Assembly: GCA_032719365.1 (NCBI GenBank)
Contig: CM064871.1
Location: 58,969,916 to 59,033,915 of the forward strand
From: Prinsepia uniflora
Lineage: Eukaryota; Streptophyta; Magnoliopsida; Rosales; Rosaceae
Direction of reading: 5' to 3'
DNA: 64,000 bases
Shown here: positions 34,027 to 46,139 of the stretch, in pieces
Layout of the letters: each line of letters starts with the position of its first letter
How positions within the stretch are numbered: the stretch's first letter is position 1
Notes under the pieces: generated by a model
The model's database searches: none
Told to the model about the DNA's origin: nothing
The model's input: the letters and a program-made list of their open reading frames with translations, nothing else
Translations under genes and position numbers: made by a program

Positions 34027-35200
34027 TGATAGGACGCGTCCCTTCTTACTGAAGAATCAGATCGGTCCTACTCCCGTCTAACGGCTTGGGTCAGACAACG
34101 GATTTTTCCTAATTTAAATTTATCAAGCAATTGAAATATAAACCAAACTGAATCTATCTCATGCGGAGTACTGCCATCATCCGACCCACTTACCCCGACA
34201 ATAACGGAATTTATTATAATTCATCTATAATCGGGTCGTATGTTACTTTTTATTATCATGCACATTACACAAATATTAATAAGTATAAATATATAAATAT
34301 ATATACACCATATATTATATTATTACTCAGATTATCTTATATACCACCAAGAACTATCGATTATCCTTGAAATTTACCTTGTTAGGTCACCAAACACTTA
34401 ACCATAAGCAAACATAAGAATCCACAACTTACCTAGACTGCTAGCAATATAAACAATTGAACACAAAACTTCAAAAATCCAAAACATACTCATATGGTAA
34501 TCAATTTTCCTAAACTCCATATCAATAAACTCAGAATTTAACAAGGATCACGTTGGAAATGTCCCCAGAAAACGCTCCATGCGCCCCCACGCGTTGCCCA
34601 AAGTGGCTGCGCGTGGGATCCACACGCAACTACAATGATTCGGGGAAAAACACTGTTCATCGTCGTTTTGGCCCGAATTCTCTGATATTCGGGCCGCTAG
34701 ACCCGGAAACCCGACCCGATATTTTCTCACTCGTTTTACGTCCATATTCAATGTTTCAAAGATCAAAATTTACCTAAATTAACTAAGGAGATTATCCATG
34801 TAATCAAAAGGGAGAAATATGCATAAGGACACCGTTCCAACCTCAAAACCTTTCAGCCATGGCTTCCAGGAGCAGTTTCATTGCTCCTTCGCGACCATAA
34901 CCTCTTTTCCTCAGTCCAGGAAGGTCACACAACCATCAGAAGAGCACCAGTGTACGCCTTGAGCCTTCCCCTGGTTCCAAAGTAACGGCCCAACTTGGGG
35001 ACCTCACAGGTTCCTCACGACAAGTCTTATTTTCTCCTCCCCTCACCTTCTAAATCGCACCACATTCTTCTTTTTACTGTTTTGCCCTCCTACCAATTGC
35101 TCTCTGCGTTTCTCTCTCTAGTTGGCTTTGTCAGGACCTATCCCATCTAGCACCATATTGTCCTCTTTGGGCCTTGCCCTCACAGTTTTGTTCTCGGGAG

Positions 35201-35270
35201 CTCACGTGCAACTTCCCAATGGGTCACCCATCATGGGATTGCACCAGTCTCAACTCGCTTAATTTTGGAG
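35201..35270 (-). other. 5S rRNA-derived segment in Cassandra LTR
   Basis: The minus strand keeps GATGGGTGACCC and TTAAGCGAG, the 5S box C and box A core. Confidence 0.8.
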
Positions 35271-35347
35271 TTCCAGCCGAACACAAAGACAGTGAGCTCC
35301 CAAAAGGTATAGTGCTAGATAGGTGTGTGCCTACACATATAATATAA

Positions 35348-35610
35348 TGATCCGTCCCAGATTTCAGATTTAGATTAGTGGCTAATTAAGGGTTTAGATT
35401 AGTGCCTACACATCACACATGCGATCCACAGTGGTTTCTGCGCACTCTGGGAAACCAGACGTTGATTTTGATACGTTGACCTGGGTATCCCTTGTCTGGC
35501 TTACGTGTTCCATGGAGGTTAGACATGTGTTTAGCCTTCGTGTCGCACGTGGGTTAGACGGGAGCATAACTTATCCCTTAGTCCCGGGGGATTGGGGGTG
35601 AGTCGTGCCA
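35348..35610 (+). repeat. 263-bp mini solo LTR
   Basis: From TGATCCGTCCCAG to GAGTCGTGCCA, flanked by TATAA (35343-35347, 35611-35615). Its start resembles the U3 end of the Tekay-like LTRs and its end their U5 end (TTGTCTGGC...GACGGGAGCA), so it is an LTR that lost about 90 percent of its middle. Confidence 0.7.
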
Positions 35611-35631
35611 TATAAGGCACATCATCATTCC

Positions 35632-38305
35632 TGACAGGACCCACCTCGATCCCCCTGGGACCACATGGGGACGTGCCCTGCTCCCGTCTGACACCCAAAA
35701 TATCATACCAATTTTAACCTCAAAAGTTCAAATGAATAAATAACCAAATAAAGTTATACATCAAATCCGAAATAAACCGATGTCAGACAAGGGATAAAGT
35801 TCCAAATTACAAATTGCGAGCACGACTCTAAAGTAAACCTGCGGGCAAACCACCCAACAGGAGATCAGGTACGCGGAAGTAGATCTATGCCTCAGCCTCA
35901 GGATCCTCCTCTACCTCAGTAGCACAGCCTGGAGGGGTTACCAAAACATTAAGGGTGAGTGGGCCGAAACTCAAGTTTATAAAACCGTTTCATAAGTAAA
36001 ACATATAATTTACCCCTCCGTTTTCCAAACATGCATGCATCAGAATTTAAAACCATAAATCATATAATATGAATCATAAGGCATGTAATAAAACCATAAA
36101 CATAATTTTAACCACTGCACTATACACTCCAATCCTGACATCCCCGATGTCTGACGTCCCTGACGTCCAATAAGGTCACAGTCTCAAGGCTACGCGTGCC
36201 ACTCGGGTCTCAATTCCGAGTCCAATCCCCGAACCCCGTCCGGGTACGGCATCCCAGATGCCTAGCGTCCTAGACGCCCGACGTTCTAGATGTCATATCA
36301 TAGCAATCCTGCTCCTGAGTCATTTTACGGTCCGGTTCCTCCGTAGAATGACCCCTCGCAGGCAATGCGCCGTGACCACTCCGGGGTACCACATCCGGAG
36401 GAGACAGTATCATAAGAATGGATCTATACAGTGCAGTTCAAATACATTTATCGATATCCACATGCAAAACATATATATATATATATATTGATGAAATCCA
36501 AAACCAATCTTTAAGTTTCATCACACGGGTCTCAAACCCAAATACCTGAAGCGTGCCATAACCATAATTTCAATATCATCAAAGCCATTTCATGATTCCA
36601 GTATGTGAATATATAAGTAAATCAGAAAACATTTAAGCATGCAAGGGTTTAATGAAATCGGGCCCACTCACAGTACGATCCCGCGATGAATCTGTGCGTA
36701 CGGACCTGTACCGGGATTATCGTACAATTCCTGTAAGTCCAAATCACACGTAAGGGTCACTACAAGTCTTAAACATTTATCCAAAAAGTCCCAAACAGAA
36801 ACCGGCTCGGGGAAACCGTCCAAAAACGTTTCCCGAGACAACCGGCCCTAAACTGACCCATCAAAACTATCTCAGATCAACATGGTTAATTCACCAAAAA
36901 TGTTCAGAATGATGAGAGGAATAAAAGTAATGTTGATCGTGATCAGAGATAAGGCTCAATGCGCCCTCACGCGATGCCCAAAGTGGCTGCGCGTGAAAGT
37001 CACGCGCCTGACACTGTAGCTACAATGTCACCACCTTCACCCGTTTGTCTGTAATATGAGCCTGCCACCCGCGGCTTGACCCGGTTAATTGACCCTAAAT
37101 TTCCACTCGATTTCACTCGTATTTGATCCTAACATGTTCATTAACTATCCAATTTAGGTTCTGAGTAAAAAATCAACCTCAATGGTCCCTTAAATGGACC
37201 CTCGACCCGTGATCAACTAAACGGGTCAATCACTAGAACTCCCTGGTTTCGAACCCATTCTCCAATTAACTTCACAGGAAGCATAATAGGATCAAAACGA
37301 ACTAAAATGAATGATCAATTGTGCCTGAAAGTACCTGGAGGTTGTCGTCCCAAGCTCTGCAACTTCTCTGAAAACGGCAGCTTCCGTCCCAGCTCAACCG
37401 TGGCTGGTTCCCCTCGATTTCGATGTGGTTGAGTTCCAAATACTCCTAGAGGACTAAACCAAGCCTTGGTTCAGACCAACAAGCACCAGACATTAAAAAC
37501 TTGATTTCCCTCCAAATTTCCCCGAAATGGTTTCTCTCTGATTCCTCACCAATTCTCAGTTCTTTCAACGGCAGAGTGAAGCTCACACACGTCCTACTCA
37601 GTTTTAAACAACATAAGCCGTCCCAGAGGCTCATGGAAGTCCAACCTGTCCACTGAGATTTTGTTCTCCGAAAAGCTTCGATCCAGAATTAAAAATGGTG
37701 TCCACTGATGAAGAATGACTCAGCCCACGTTGAGACAGTCTGTAATGCTTAGTTAAATCTCCCTTTTCCAGTTCATTACAGCCTAAAATATTAAGATTGC
37801 ACAGAGACACCGCACACGGTGGTGCAGCCGCTGTCCTTCACGGTTTGCTACAGTAACCCGTGGGTGAAATGACCAAAATGCCCCTGGTTTAGAAATTACC
37901 AAAATGCCCTTCACTTTCCAGACCCGTAACTCAGCCATACGACGTCGGATTTCAGCGTGCCGCCTGTAAACGGACTCAGGGCGTCGAGACCTACCTAACG
38001 GTCCTAGAGTCGTGTGAGACTTAGTTTCCAAACGAAAAATTCAACATTTTCGCCCCCAACGTCCAAATTACGGTAATGCCCCTGAACTTCCGATAGTCAT
38101 AACTTTTTCTCTGATCGTCCGAATTGGACGTGCCATCTGTCTATGGACTCATGACGTCCCGAACTACGTCACGGTCATTGGTCAAAGTCCATTTGACCCT
38201 CCAATCAAAAAGTCAACAATTTGGCAATACCATTCACAGGGGTAAAAACGTCAATTCATACATTAAATTACAATATTAAAATCCTCGAATTTCCGGGGTG
38301 TTACA
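35632..38305 (-). repeat. Solo LTR, Tekay-like family (2.67 kb)
   Basis: From TGACAGGACCCACC to GGGGTGTTACA, flanked by ATTCC (35627-35631, 38306-38310). There are no internal region or primer sites, so the element was probably removed by LTR-LTR recombination. It has a doubled terminal module at 37915-38215 and GACGTC/GATGTC words at 36130-36300. Small readings inside are not coding. Confidence 0.9.
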
Positions 38306-38417
38306 ATTCCCCTCGCATAAATGTGGGATCGTTCACCGTTTCCTCTAGAACACGAGTCTTATAATCCACCCCCTTAGGGCCAACGTCCTCATTGGCACAC
38401 TTTCCAGTCGACGTTTG

Positions 38418-38429
38418 GCTCTGATACCA
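38418..38429 (-). other. Cassandra primer-binding site
   Basis: The minus strand reads TGGTATCAGAGC. Confidence 0.9.
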
Positions 38430-38432
38430 TTA

Positions 38433-38715
38433 TGTTAGGACCTATCCCATCTAGCACCATATTGTCCGCTTTGGGTCTCGCCTTCACGGTTTTGTTCTCG
38501 GGAGCTCATATACAACGTTCCAGTGGGTCATCCATCATGGGATTGCACCAGCCTCAATTCGCTTAACTTTGGAGTTCCAACCGAACTCAAAGCTAGTGAG
38601 CTCCCAAAAGGCCTAGTGCTAAATAGGTGTGTGCCTACACATATAAGGCACATCACCATTCCCTTTGCAGGAATGTGGGATCGTTCACTGTTCCCTTAAG
38701 GACACGGGTCTTACA
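38433..38715 (-). repeat. Cassandra 5' LTR with 5S-derived segment
   Basis: From TGTTAGGACC to GGGTCTTACA. The 5S-like part is at 38511-38570 with a decayed box C (GATGGATGACCC). Confidence 0.85.
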
Positions 38716-39121
38716 GGCTTACTCCCTCACGGTGAGCCATTTTTATGGCTTTTTCAAGGTTTCAGGCTACCCCCTCGAAATTCCCACACCAATTTGTAGG
38801 GAGCTTAGTCGGTGACAATTGGGAGGGAAACTACTTCAGGAATATTCTAGATTTATTCACATGATTCACATGTTGAATTACCAAATTACCAAAATGCCCT
38901 TGATGGCACAATTACCATTTTCCCTTGACAGTCTTTGACCCATAACAATTTCACTCGAACTCCAATTTTGGTATGCCGCCTGTCTATGAACTCAAGATAC
39001 TGAGACTTACATAACGGTCTTCTCAGAATTTTCGAAAGATATCCCGATCAAAAAGTCAACATTTTTACGTACAAGGGCAAAATCGTCATTTTTATTTTCC
39101 TCATATTTTTGGGGTGTTACA

Positions 39122-41108
39122 ATCTACCTCGCTTAAAGAAAATTTCGTCCTTGAAATTTCAACATAATCTCTTATCTTATGATCATTCTTAAATTGAACC
39201 ATTAACTTGCTTAATAGAAATCAATTTTCCAAACTTACATATGCACATAAAGTCATTTTCACACTTAGTGGGGTATAACCTTAGAATAGTAAACAGCATC
39301 AGTAGTCTTCTCAACTACTTTACGTAAATTATCATAACAGTCGCACATGATTAACTCATCCTTGGTGCCCAATAATAACTTTTTATAACTCTACAAGCTC
39401 TTAGCACCTCTTATCATATTATTCTTATCATCCTATAAGATTCTATATTATGTTATGAAATTGATATGACCACACAACCATACTTACCTAATGCACATAG
39501 TCAGAAATTATCTCAACAAGTCACATATCAAATCAAATCACATAATAAAGAGTTTTATCTCCTCCGAATACGTAAAGTGATAAAAAACAATCACTTTACA
39601 CTACTAAGTCATTGCTACCAGTATCACAAAACTATTATAAATTTATCACAACAATTCATATGACTAACCTTTTAAATGAGATATTAGTCATATTACTTTC
39701 ATCTTACCAATCATATCATTCTTTTCACGCATATTTCACTTGTCTGTATCAAATTCCAATCAATTTGTATCCCGAGTACTATCCATTTCTATACCATCCA
39801 TATCTCACAATTTACATCTCACATTCTACAACGGCACTTCCGATAGGCCAACGTGTAATCAATAACAAGTATCAAATGTCCAACATGCATTTTCCCCGGG
39901 TGTATTTCTGCACAACACTTGGGAACCGGAGCCTCAAGCTCGACGTCCGAGTACAGCTTCACTTTCTCACTCAGGAACCGGAGCCCCAGGCTCAACGTCT
40001 GAGTAAGTACTGACCCAGGAACCGGAGTCCTGCTCGACATCTAAGTCAATATCTCCATACCAGTCTCAGGAATCGGAGCCCCTGGCTCAACATCTGATAC
40101 CAACCAACCAACATCCACTTAGGAATTGGAGCCCCTGGCTCGACGTCTGAGTGGTTACTTCACATCACATAACTCGTAACCTTACATCATTATGTCATCA
40201 TCATCATTATATGCTCAACATCATTAATCATTATGCCATAACATCATTTGTACTCATATTCATATCATCAATATACATCATGGCATCATCATCAATTCAT
40301 CATTACCCAGTTTCTCACACAGTTTCACACATGATCTAATCATTTTCATTAACACTTCATGATTGTTTGAATGTCATAGCTTCCAAGAAGTCATTTTAGC
40401 ACATATTACGACTATTACCATATATTTATTCTTTCATCAAATCATTTCAAAAATTCAAATTTCAACTCAATCGATTTTTTTTTGTAAATACCTCGTAAAA
40501 CATACCATAAAATAATTTTCCATAAACTCACCAGTGATCATTGAAAACCTTATGAAAGTTACTTCAATAGGTATTCAAAAAAACTGAGTGCAAATTCCAA
40601 TACTTACCCAACTCTGGTTTTGCCAAAACCTCATACTATAAATACTAGATCATTTCAAAGACCAAATCTATTTTTTTTTTCCTTCCAATAGTATCGTTAG
40701 CAAACATTATTTTAAGATTCGAGCCAAAATCCAACTTATTTCTCTAACAACTATTTTACCACCTTGTATATTGTGCATCAAATGATTTTCAGAAAGGCAT
40801 CAACCATTACAATCATATTTTCACGTTTTTAATCTAAAAACTAGTACAACAAACAATCAATAATTTCAAAAAGCGAGGAAATCAAGCTTCAAAATTTGAG
40901 CTTACCATACTTTCCAAAACACACATTTTCCTTTCAACATACCCAAAACTTGTTCATAACCATAAACAAATTTTCGTACAATTCTGTAGTTTAAAGTTCG
41001 TTAGCACACAAACAAAACAATGCAATTTAAAGGACATAACACAATTTAAATACAAGGGTTCTTATTCCAAGAACCAAATTATCCAAAATTCTAGCTCTGA
41101 TACTAAGT
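39122..41108 (-). other. Internal non-coding region of the large-LTR element
   Basis: AT-rich, no protein domain. Contains a tandem repeat at 39920-40154 and a primer-like site (TAGTATCAGAGC on the minus strand, 41094-41105) next to the right LTR. Confidence 0.75.
39920..40154. repeat. Five imperfect repeats around GGAACCGGAGCCCC
   Basis: Units of 40-60 bp with the common text AGGAACCGGAGCCCCAGGCT followed by CGACGTCTGAGT. Confidence 0.8.
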
Positions 41109-42551
41109 TGACAAGACCCGTCCCTTCTCACTGAAAAATCGGATCGGTCCTGCTCCTGTCTAATGGCTCGGGTCAGACAAGAGATTTTTCCTAATTTAAA
41201 TTTATCAGGTAATTGAAATATAAACCAAATTGAATCTATCTCGTGCGGGGTACCGCCCTCATCTGACTCACTTACCCCAACAAGAACGAAATTTATTATA
41301 ATTCGTCCATAATCGGGTCGTACATTTACTTTTTATTATCACACACATTATACAAATATTCATAAGAATAAATATGTAAATATATATATATATACACCAT
41401 ATATTATACTATTACTCAGATTATCTTATATATCACCGAGAACGATCGATTATCCTTGAAATTTACCTTGTTAGGTCACCAAACACTTAACCATAAGCAA
41501 ACATAAGAATCCACAACTTACCTAGACTGCTAGCAATATAAACAATTGAACACAAAACTTCAAAAATAAAAAACATACTCATATGGTAATCAATTTTCCT
41601 AAACTCCATATCAATAAACTCGGAATTTAACAAGGATCACGTTGGAAATGCCCCCAGAAAACGCTCCATGCGCCCCCACGCATTGTCCAAAGTGGTTGCG
41701 CGTGGGATCCACACGCAACTACAATGATTCGGGGGAAAACACTGTTCATCGTCGTTTTGGCCCGAATTCTCTGATATTTGGGCAGCTAGACCCGGAAACC
41801 CGACCCGATATTTTCTCACTCGTTTTACGTCCATATTCAATGTTTCAAAGATCAAAATTTACCTAAATTAACTAAGGAGATGATCCATGTAATCAAAAGG
41901 GAGAAATACGCACAAGGACTCATCGTTCCAACCTTAACACATTTCGACCATGGTTTCCAAGAGCAGTTTCGTTACTCCTCCACGACAAAAACCTCCCTTC
42001 CTCAGTCCAAGAAGGTTACATGACCATCAGAAGAGCACCAGTGTAAGCCTTGAGCCTTCCCCTGGTTCCAAAGTAACGGCCTAACTTGGGGACCTCACGG
42101 GTTTCTCACGACCCATCTTATTTTCTCCTCCCCTCACATTCTAAATCGCACCACGTTCTTCCTTTTATTGTTTTTCCCTCCTACCTATTGCTCTCTGCGT
42201 TTCTCTCTCTGGTTGGCTTACTCCCTCACGGTAAGCCATTTTTATGGCTTGTTCAAGGTTTCGGGCTATCCCCCGAAATTCCCACACCAATTTATTAGGA
42301 GCTTAGTCGATGACAATTGGGAGGGAAAACTACTTCAACTATTCAAGAATATTCTAGATTTATTCACATGATTCACATGTTGATTTACCAAATTACCAAA
42401 ATGCCCTTGATGGCAAAATTACCATTTTGTCCTTGATAGTTTTAACCCATAACAATTTCACTCAAACTTCGATTTTGGCATGTCGTTTGTCTATGAAATT
42501 AGAATACCGAGACTTACATAACGGTCTTCTCAGAATTTCTAAAGAATATCC

Positions 42552-43131
42552 TGTTGATACCACATCGACCGACCAGCCTCTAGGTACAGGGCCCACCAGG
42601 ACAGGACGAACGCCGACCGATACCTCGATCGGCACCCCCACAAACGTGGCCGGCCGACCGGCACCACCATGCAGACCTGTCATTCGGCACCTGACACCAA
42701 TAGTCGCCAGCTGGCTGCACCAGTCACCTGACACCAACTCTGCCATAACCACTCCCTGACCGAGGCAAGTTGAAACTCCAGCTGGCGCCTCCTCCGGATG
42801 TCCAGGGCTTGTCAGGCGACTCTTAGCCACAAAGCATAACCTGCCCCCAAACAGTAGGCCACCTACCACAGTTATGACTACTATAAATACCTCGAAATCC
42901 TTCATAAAGGTAAGACATTGAAAACCCATTCAGACTACTGTTATTCCCTTGCCCTTCCGCATGCAGATACTAACTTAACCATCAGAGTCCCTTTGGCAGA
43001 CACCGCACCGGTGCCAAGTCTTTGCAGGTTCTCTGCCGAACGGCAAAGCCCCCAGCGGGTCTAAAGCATCACACAGCTAATCCTAGATCCCCAGCGGGTC
43101 TCATCAAGTTGGTCCATTTCCAGATCAAACA
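42552..43131 (+). repeat. Tat 5' LTR
   Basis: From TGTTGATACCACATCG to CAGATCAAACA; about 95 percent like the right LTR by eye. It contains a TATA-like CTATAAATACC near 42890. Confidence 0.9.
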
Positions 43132-43151
43132 ATTGACGCCGTCTGTGGGAA
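43132..43151 (+). other. Tat primer-binding site
   Basis: ATTGACGCCGTCTGTGGGAA directly follows the LTR; the CGCCGTCTGTGGGAA text is typical of Tat-group elements. Confidence 0.75.
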
Positions 43152-43205
43152 ACGACTCCGTCCCACTAACTCACATACCTTCGCTCAACCCTCTGCCGAC
43201 GCACA

Positions 43206-45052
43206 ATGTCTGCCAAACAGGATGACGGTGAGCTTATAACACCCCTCAAGGAAAACGCAACTGAGCCAGAACTAACCTGTCTTCCGAGGATATGCTCGAG
43301 ATGCTGAGAACCCTCCGGTCGGAGGTTGCCGAACTCAGGAAAATCAATGCTACCATCGAGAGCAGGAACCACGTATGGGGGGGAGCAGCACGGGAGCACC
43401 CTGGCCATCCTGCAATCCACACGCGAGGAACTGGAGGAACAGCGGGAGGCAACCAAATGGGCCCTGGCCGTAGCATCTCGTCGGCAATAGTTCGATGCCT
43501 GCCGAGTCGAGATTAGCGACACTTGCCGACCGGAGACGTCCAGTCCCCTTCTCTTCCACCAGGCCCCCCTGCCTGGTCCCTCGGGTACGCAGATCAACCG
43601 TGACGCCCGCAAACTGCTCGACAAGAGACAGACACAGGTCCAAGTCAACCTTCTGACTTACCCCACTCATGACCCTCGCATCCAGGCACAACCGCCCCTG
43701 CCAATACTATCCCAGGGCGCCCGGTCACGGTCCGGATCGGCACATCGACCATCACGGCATCCACGGCTTTCCGCCCAGCTACCAGGCAGTCCCCCCTCGC
43801 CAGCTGAAAGGCACCATCCGAAAGACAATTCCAGCTCGACCACGGCCTCGTCTAGGTGACGTCCGATACAACTCGGGAAGCCCAGGGACGGCAGTAGTAT
43901 AGATTCTCCGCCGACCAAGAACCGTCCAACCGGTGGCCGGCCGACCGGGCCAGATCGGACGAGGTGGTCCAGGAACTCCTCCAGCGAGTGCGGGAGCTGG
44001 AGGCCGCCAGACCCAAAGCCGGGACACTGCCCAGACCTCGGACCAACATCGGTCCCTTCACGGACCGCATCATGCTGTACCGCCATGAGACGGAGGTCAA
44101 GCCCCTAAAAATCGCCTTATACGACGGACAGGGAGACCCAGACACTTATATCAACAATTATAACTCCGCACTAGCCTTCAGAAATCTCTCTGATGAAGCG
44201 CAGTGCCTGATTTTTAGTTCCACCCTCACTGGGGCCGCACTCAACTGGTTCTATCGGCTGGAACCGCAATCGATATACTCATTTGATTGATTGCATACGG
44301 TCTTTTTAAACCAGTTCATGATCCAGACGGATCGGTTACTTATAACGGAAGACCTAGGTACCCTCCGACAGGGAGATGGCGAGCCCCTACGCCAATACGA
44401 TGCTCGATTCAGCTTGGAATACTCCAAGTGCCATGAGACAGATGACAAGGCTGTATACCGGGCTTTCCGCAATGGGTTGCGGGAGTCCACCTTCAAATAC
44501 CATGCCTTCACCCAGGGTTGGGACGATTATAATGAACTCATGAGGCAACCGACAATACATGCCAAGGCAGAACACTTCAACTCTCCCCAGGTGGCGACCC
44601 GACCCGACACGACTAACGCACATCCCCTACCTCCAAACAGCCGGCCGGCACAGTCACCCCCACCAACCAATAACACGCGTCCGGACCATCGATCTGACTC
44701 GCACTCCGGTAACCGGAAGGGGACGTACATCAATGATCATAAGGGGAGGGACAAGTACCACAACAAGAGGCAGGGATTGAGTCACCACCAGTCAGGCAAA
44801 CCCCACACGGGACCCACATCGAAGTACGAAACCTATTCCATCCTGAACACCTCCCTTTAGAATGTCTTGATGAACATCGAAGGCACAATACCCAAGCCAC
44901 GAGCGCGACCACCTGCCCCCCGCCTGGGCATCCAATCCAACCTGTATTACCAGTGCCACAAGTTCAACGACCATACCATCGACAAATGCGTGGCCTTCTG
45001 CAACATTGTAGAGGCATTCGTAAGAGAGGGGAAGATCAAACAGTTCCTCTAG
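43206..45052 (+). pseudogene. Tat Gag, frameshifted and interrupted
   Basis: A start at 43206 (MSAKQDDGELITPLKENATE) shifts frame near 43290 to a coiled-coil-like segment (MLEMLRTLRSEVAELRKINA). After further shifts the conserved Gag domain reads from about 43964 (PFTDRIMLYRHETEVKPLKI, YDGQGDPDTYINNY). An in-frame TGA at 44288-44290 splits the domain, which continues with FLNQFMIQTDRL and a Pro/His-rich tail to a stop at 44858. A later frame at 44867-45052 holds the Tat-type knuckle YQCHKFNDHTIDKC and GKIKQFL. Gag would form the particle and bind RNA. This copy cannot produce it. Confidence 0.85.
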
Positions 45053-45100
45053 CATGCGCGCCCCACGCAGGGTCTGCCATAGATCAACACAATCAGTGAG

Positions 45101-45538
45101 GTGCCTACCATTTCTTCCTCTTACACCTCTAATCGGGCAAAGAAAAGCTTCCTGTTAGCTACGACATCCAACCACCAACTCTTCAACATCGAGAATGGAC
45201 GTGCCACCAAGGTCGCACGGGCAGGGTGGACACCCATCACCTTCACCGAGGAAGAAGAACGGGGAGTCATTTTTCCCCACGATGATCCATTGATCATCCG
45301 AGCTCAAATAGCCAATTTCGATGTCGGGCGAATTTTGGTGGACATTGGCAGCTCCGTAAACGTCCTCTTTATGGACACCTTCAACCAGTTGGGCATCAAC
45401 CCCACGAGCCTCACCCACATTGGTTCCCCGCTACTCAGCTTCTCGAGCGACTATGTTATGCCCCTCGGCACCATCTCCTTGCCCATCTCTCTGGGCAGTG
45501 CGCCCAGGATTGTGACGATCATCACCCAGATAACGTGA
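45101..45538 (+). CDS. Tat aspartic protease remnant
   Basis: A 145-residue reading with the Tat protease pattern: ITFTEEEERGVIFPHDDPLI at about 46-65, then VGRILVDIGSSVNVLFMDTF at about 79-98. The catalytic triad is normally D-T/S-G; here it is DIG, so the enzyme is probably inactive. The frame is continuous for the domain but stops at 45536 where RT would follow; no RT or RNase H reading was found from 45540 to 45760. It would cleave the Gag-Pol polyprotein in an intact element. It follows the Gag knuckle by about 50 bp, as expected for gag-pol order. Confidence 0.8.
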   Translation: MPTISSSYTSNRAKKSFLLATTSNHQLFNIENGRATKVARAGWTPITFTEEEERGVIFPHDDPLIIRAQIANFDVGRILVDIGSSVNVLFMDTFNQLGINPTSLTHIGSPLLSFSSDYVMPLGTISLPISLGSAPRIVTIITQIT

Positions 45539-45759
45539 TCTGAGAACGGCCACGTCAATGTCCTGGCCCGTTTGGCCTCGTCCATTGATGACCGGGTAGG
45601 CCGCCACGTCCAAGTCGAATTTCTGACATCTCCCAGCACTAGCGAGCACCCAATCCTGGTCACAGCCCACGATCCCTCTTGGATGGATCCCATCACATGA
45701 TACCTCACCACGGCGGAACTCCCCTCAGACCGTAATGAAGCTCGGCGCATCCAACGCCA

Positions 45760-45966
45760 GTCCCGCGATACACCATGGTACATGGCCATTTATATCAACG
45801 TGGATTCGACACCCCACTCTTGAAATGTCTCCCCACTGACCGGGGCATTGCGGTCCTCCGGGAAATCCACCAAGGAATTTGTGGCAATCACTCTGGACCC
45901 CGATCGGCATCTATCTGCCTTGCCGACAGGAAGAAACTTCCAACCTTGGTTGTCAAGTTCTGTTAG
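45760..45966 (+). pseudogene. Tat integrase N-terminal zinc domain fragment
   Basis: Reading YQRGFDTPLLKCLPTDRGIA, then LREIHQGICGNHSGPRS, matches the conserved start of gypsy integrase (H2C2 domain: the HxxxC part with EIHxGxCGNHSGxRS). The catalytic core is absent, so a large deletion joins protease to integrase and integrase to the antisense gene. Confidence 0.8.
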
Positions 45967-46139
45967 CCGTCAATCTTACTTGTTCTTAGTCAAGTTCCGT
46001 TGTCCGTCAATGTTCAGATATGTTCTTAAGTTTGTTCGATACGTACTAGCCCAAACCATGTGGGTCGGCATGCCTAAACATTTTCCAAAAAAAAAAAACA
46101 GTTGGCAACAAAAAAGTATTCGCCTATCGGCAGGTATCT

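Larger units (their letters stand above)
35129..38715 (-). mobile_element. Complete Cassandra TRIM, left LTR split by two LTRs
   Basis: Flanked by GGCTT (35124-35128, 38716-38720). The right (5') LTR is 38433-38715, 283 bp. The internal part is only about 70 bp and contains a Met-tRNA primer site and a purine tract (CCTAAGGGGGTGGAT on the minus strand). The left LTR (35129 to about 38363) is also 283 bp once two later insertions are removed. No protein is encoded, as is normal for TRIM elements. Confidence 0.9.
34027..39121 (-). repeat. 3' LTR of the large-LTR element, split by Cassandra
   Basis: 34027-35128 and 38716-39121 match 41109-42551 and 58884-58960 in order. It starts TGATAGGACGCGTCCC and ends GGGGTGTTACA. 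Confidence 0.85.

Noticed and set aside
39920..40154. Possible CRISPR-like array
   Set aside because: Repeats are imperfect and spacers irregular; the context is a plant LTR element.
43166..44145. Minus-strand readings of 97-160 residues
   Set aside because: Shadows of the decayed Tat gag on the plus strand.
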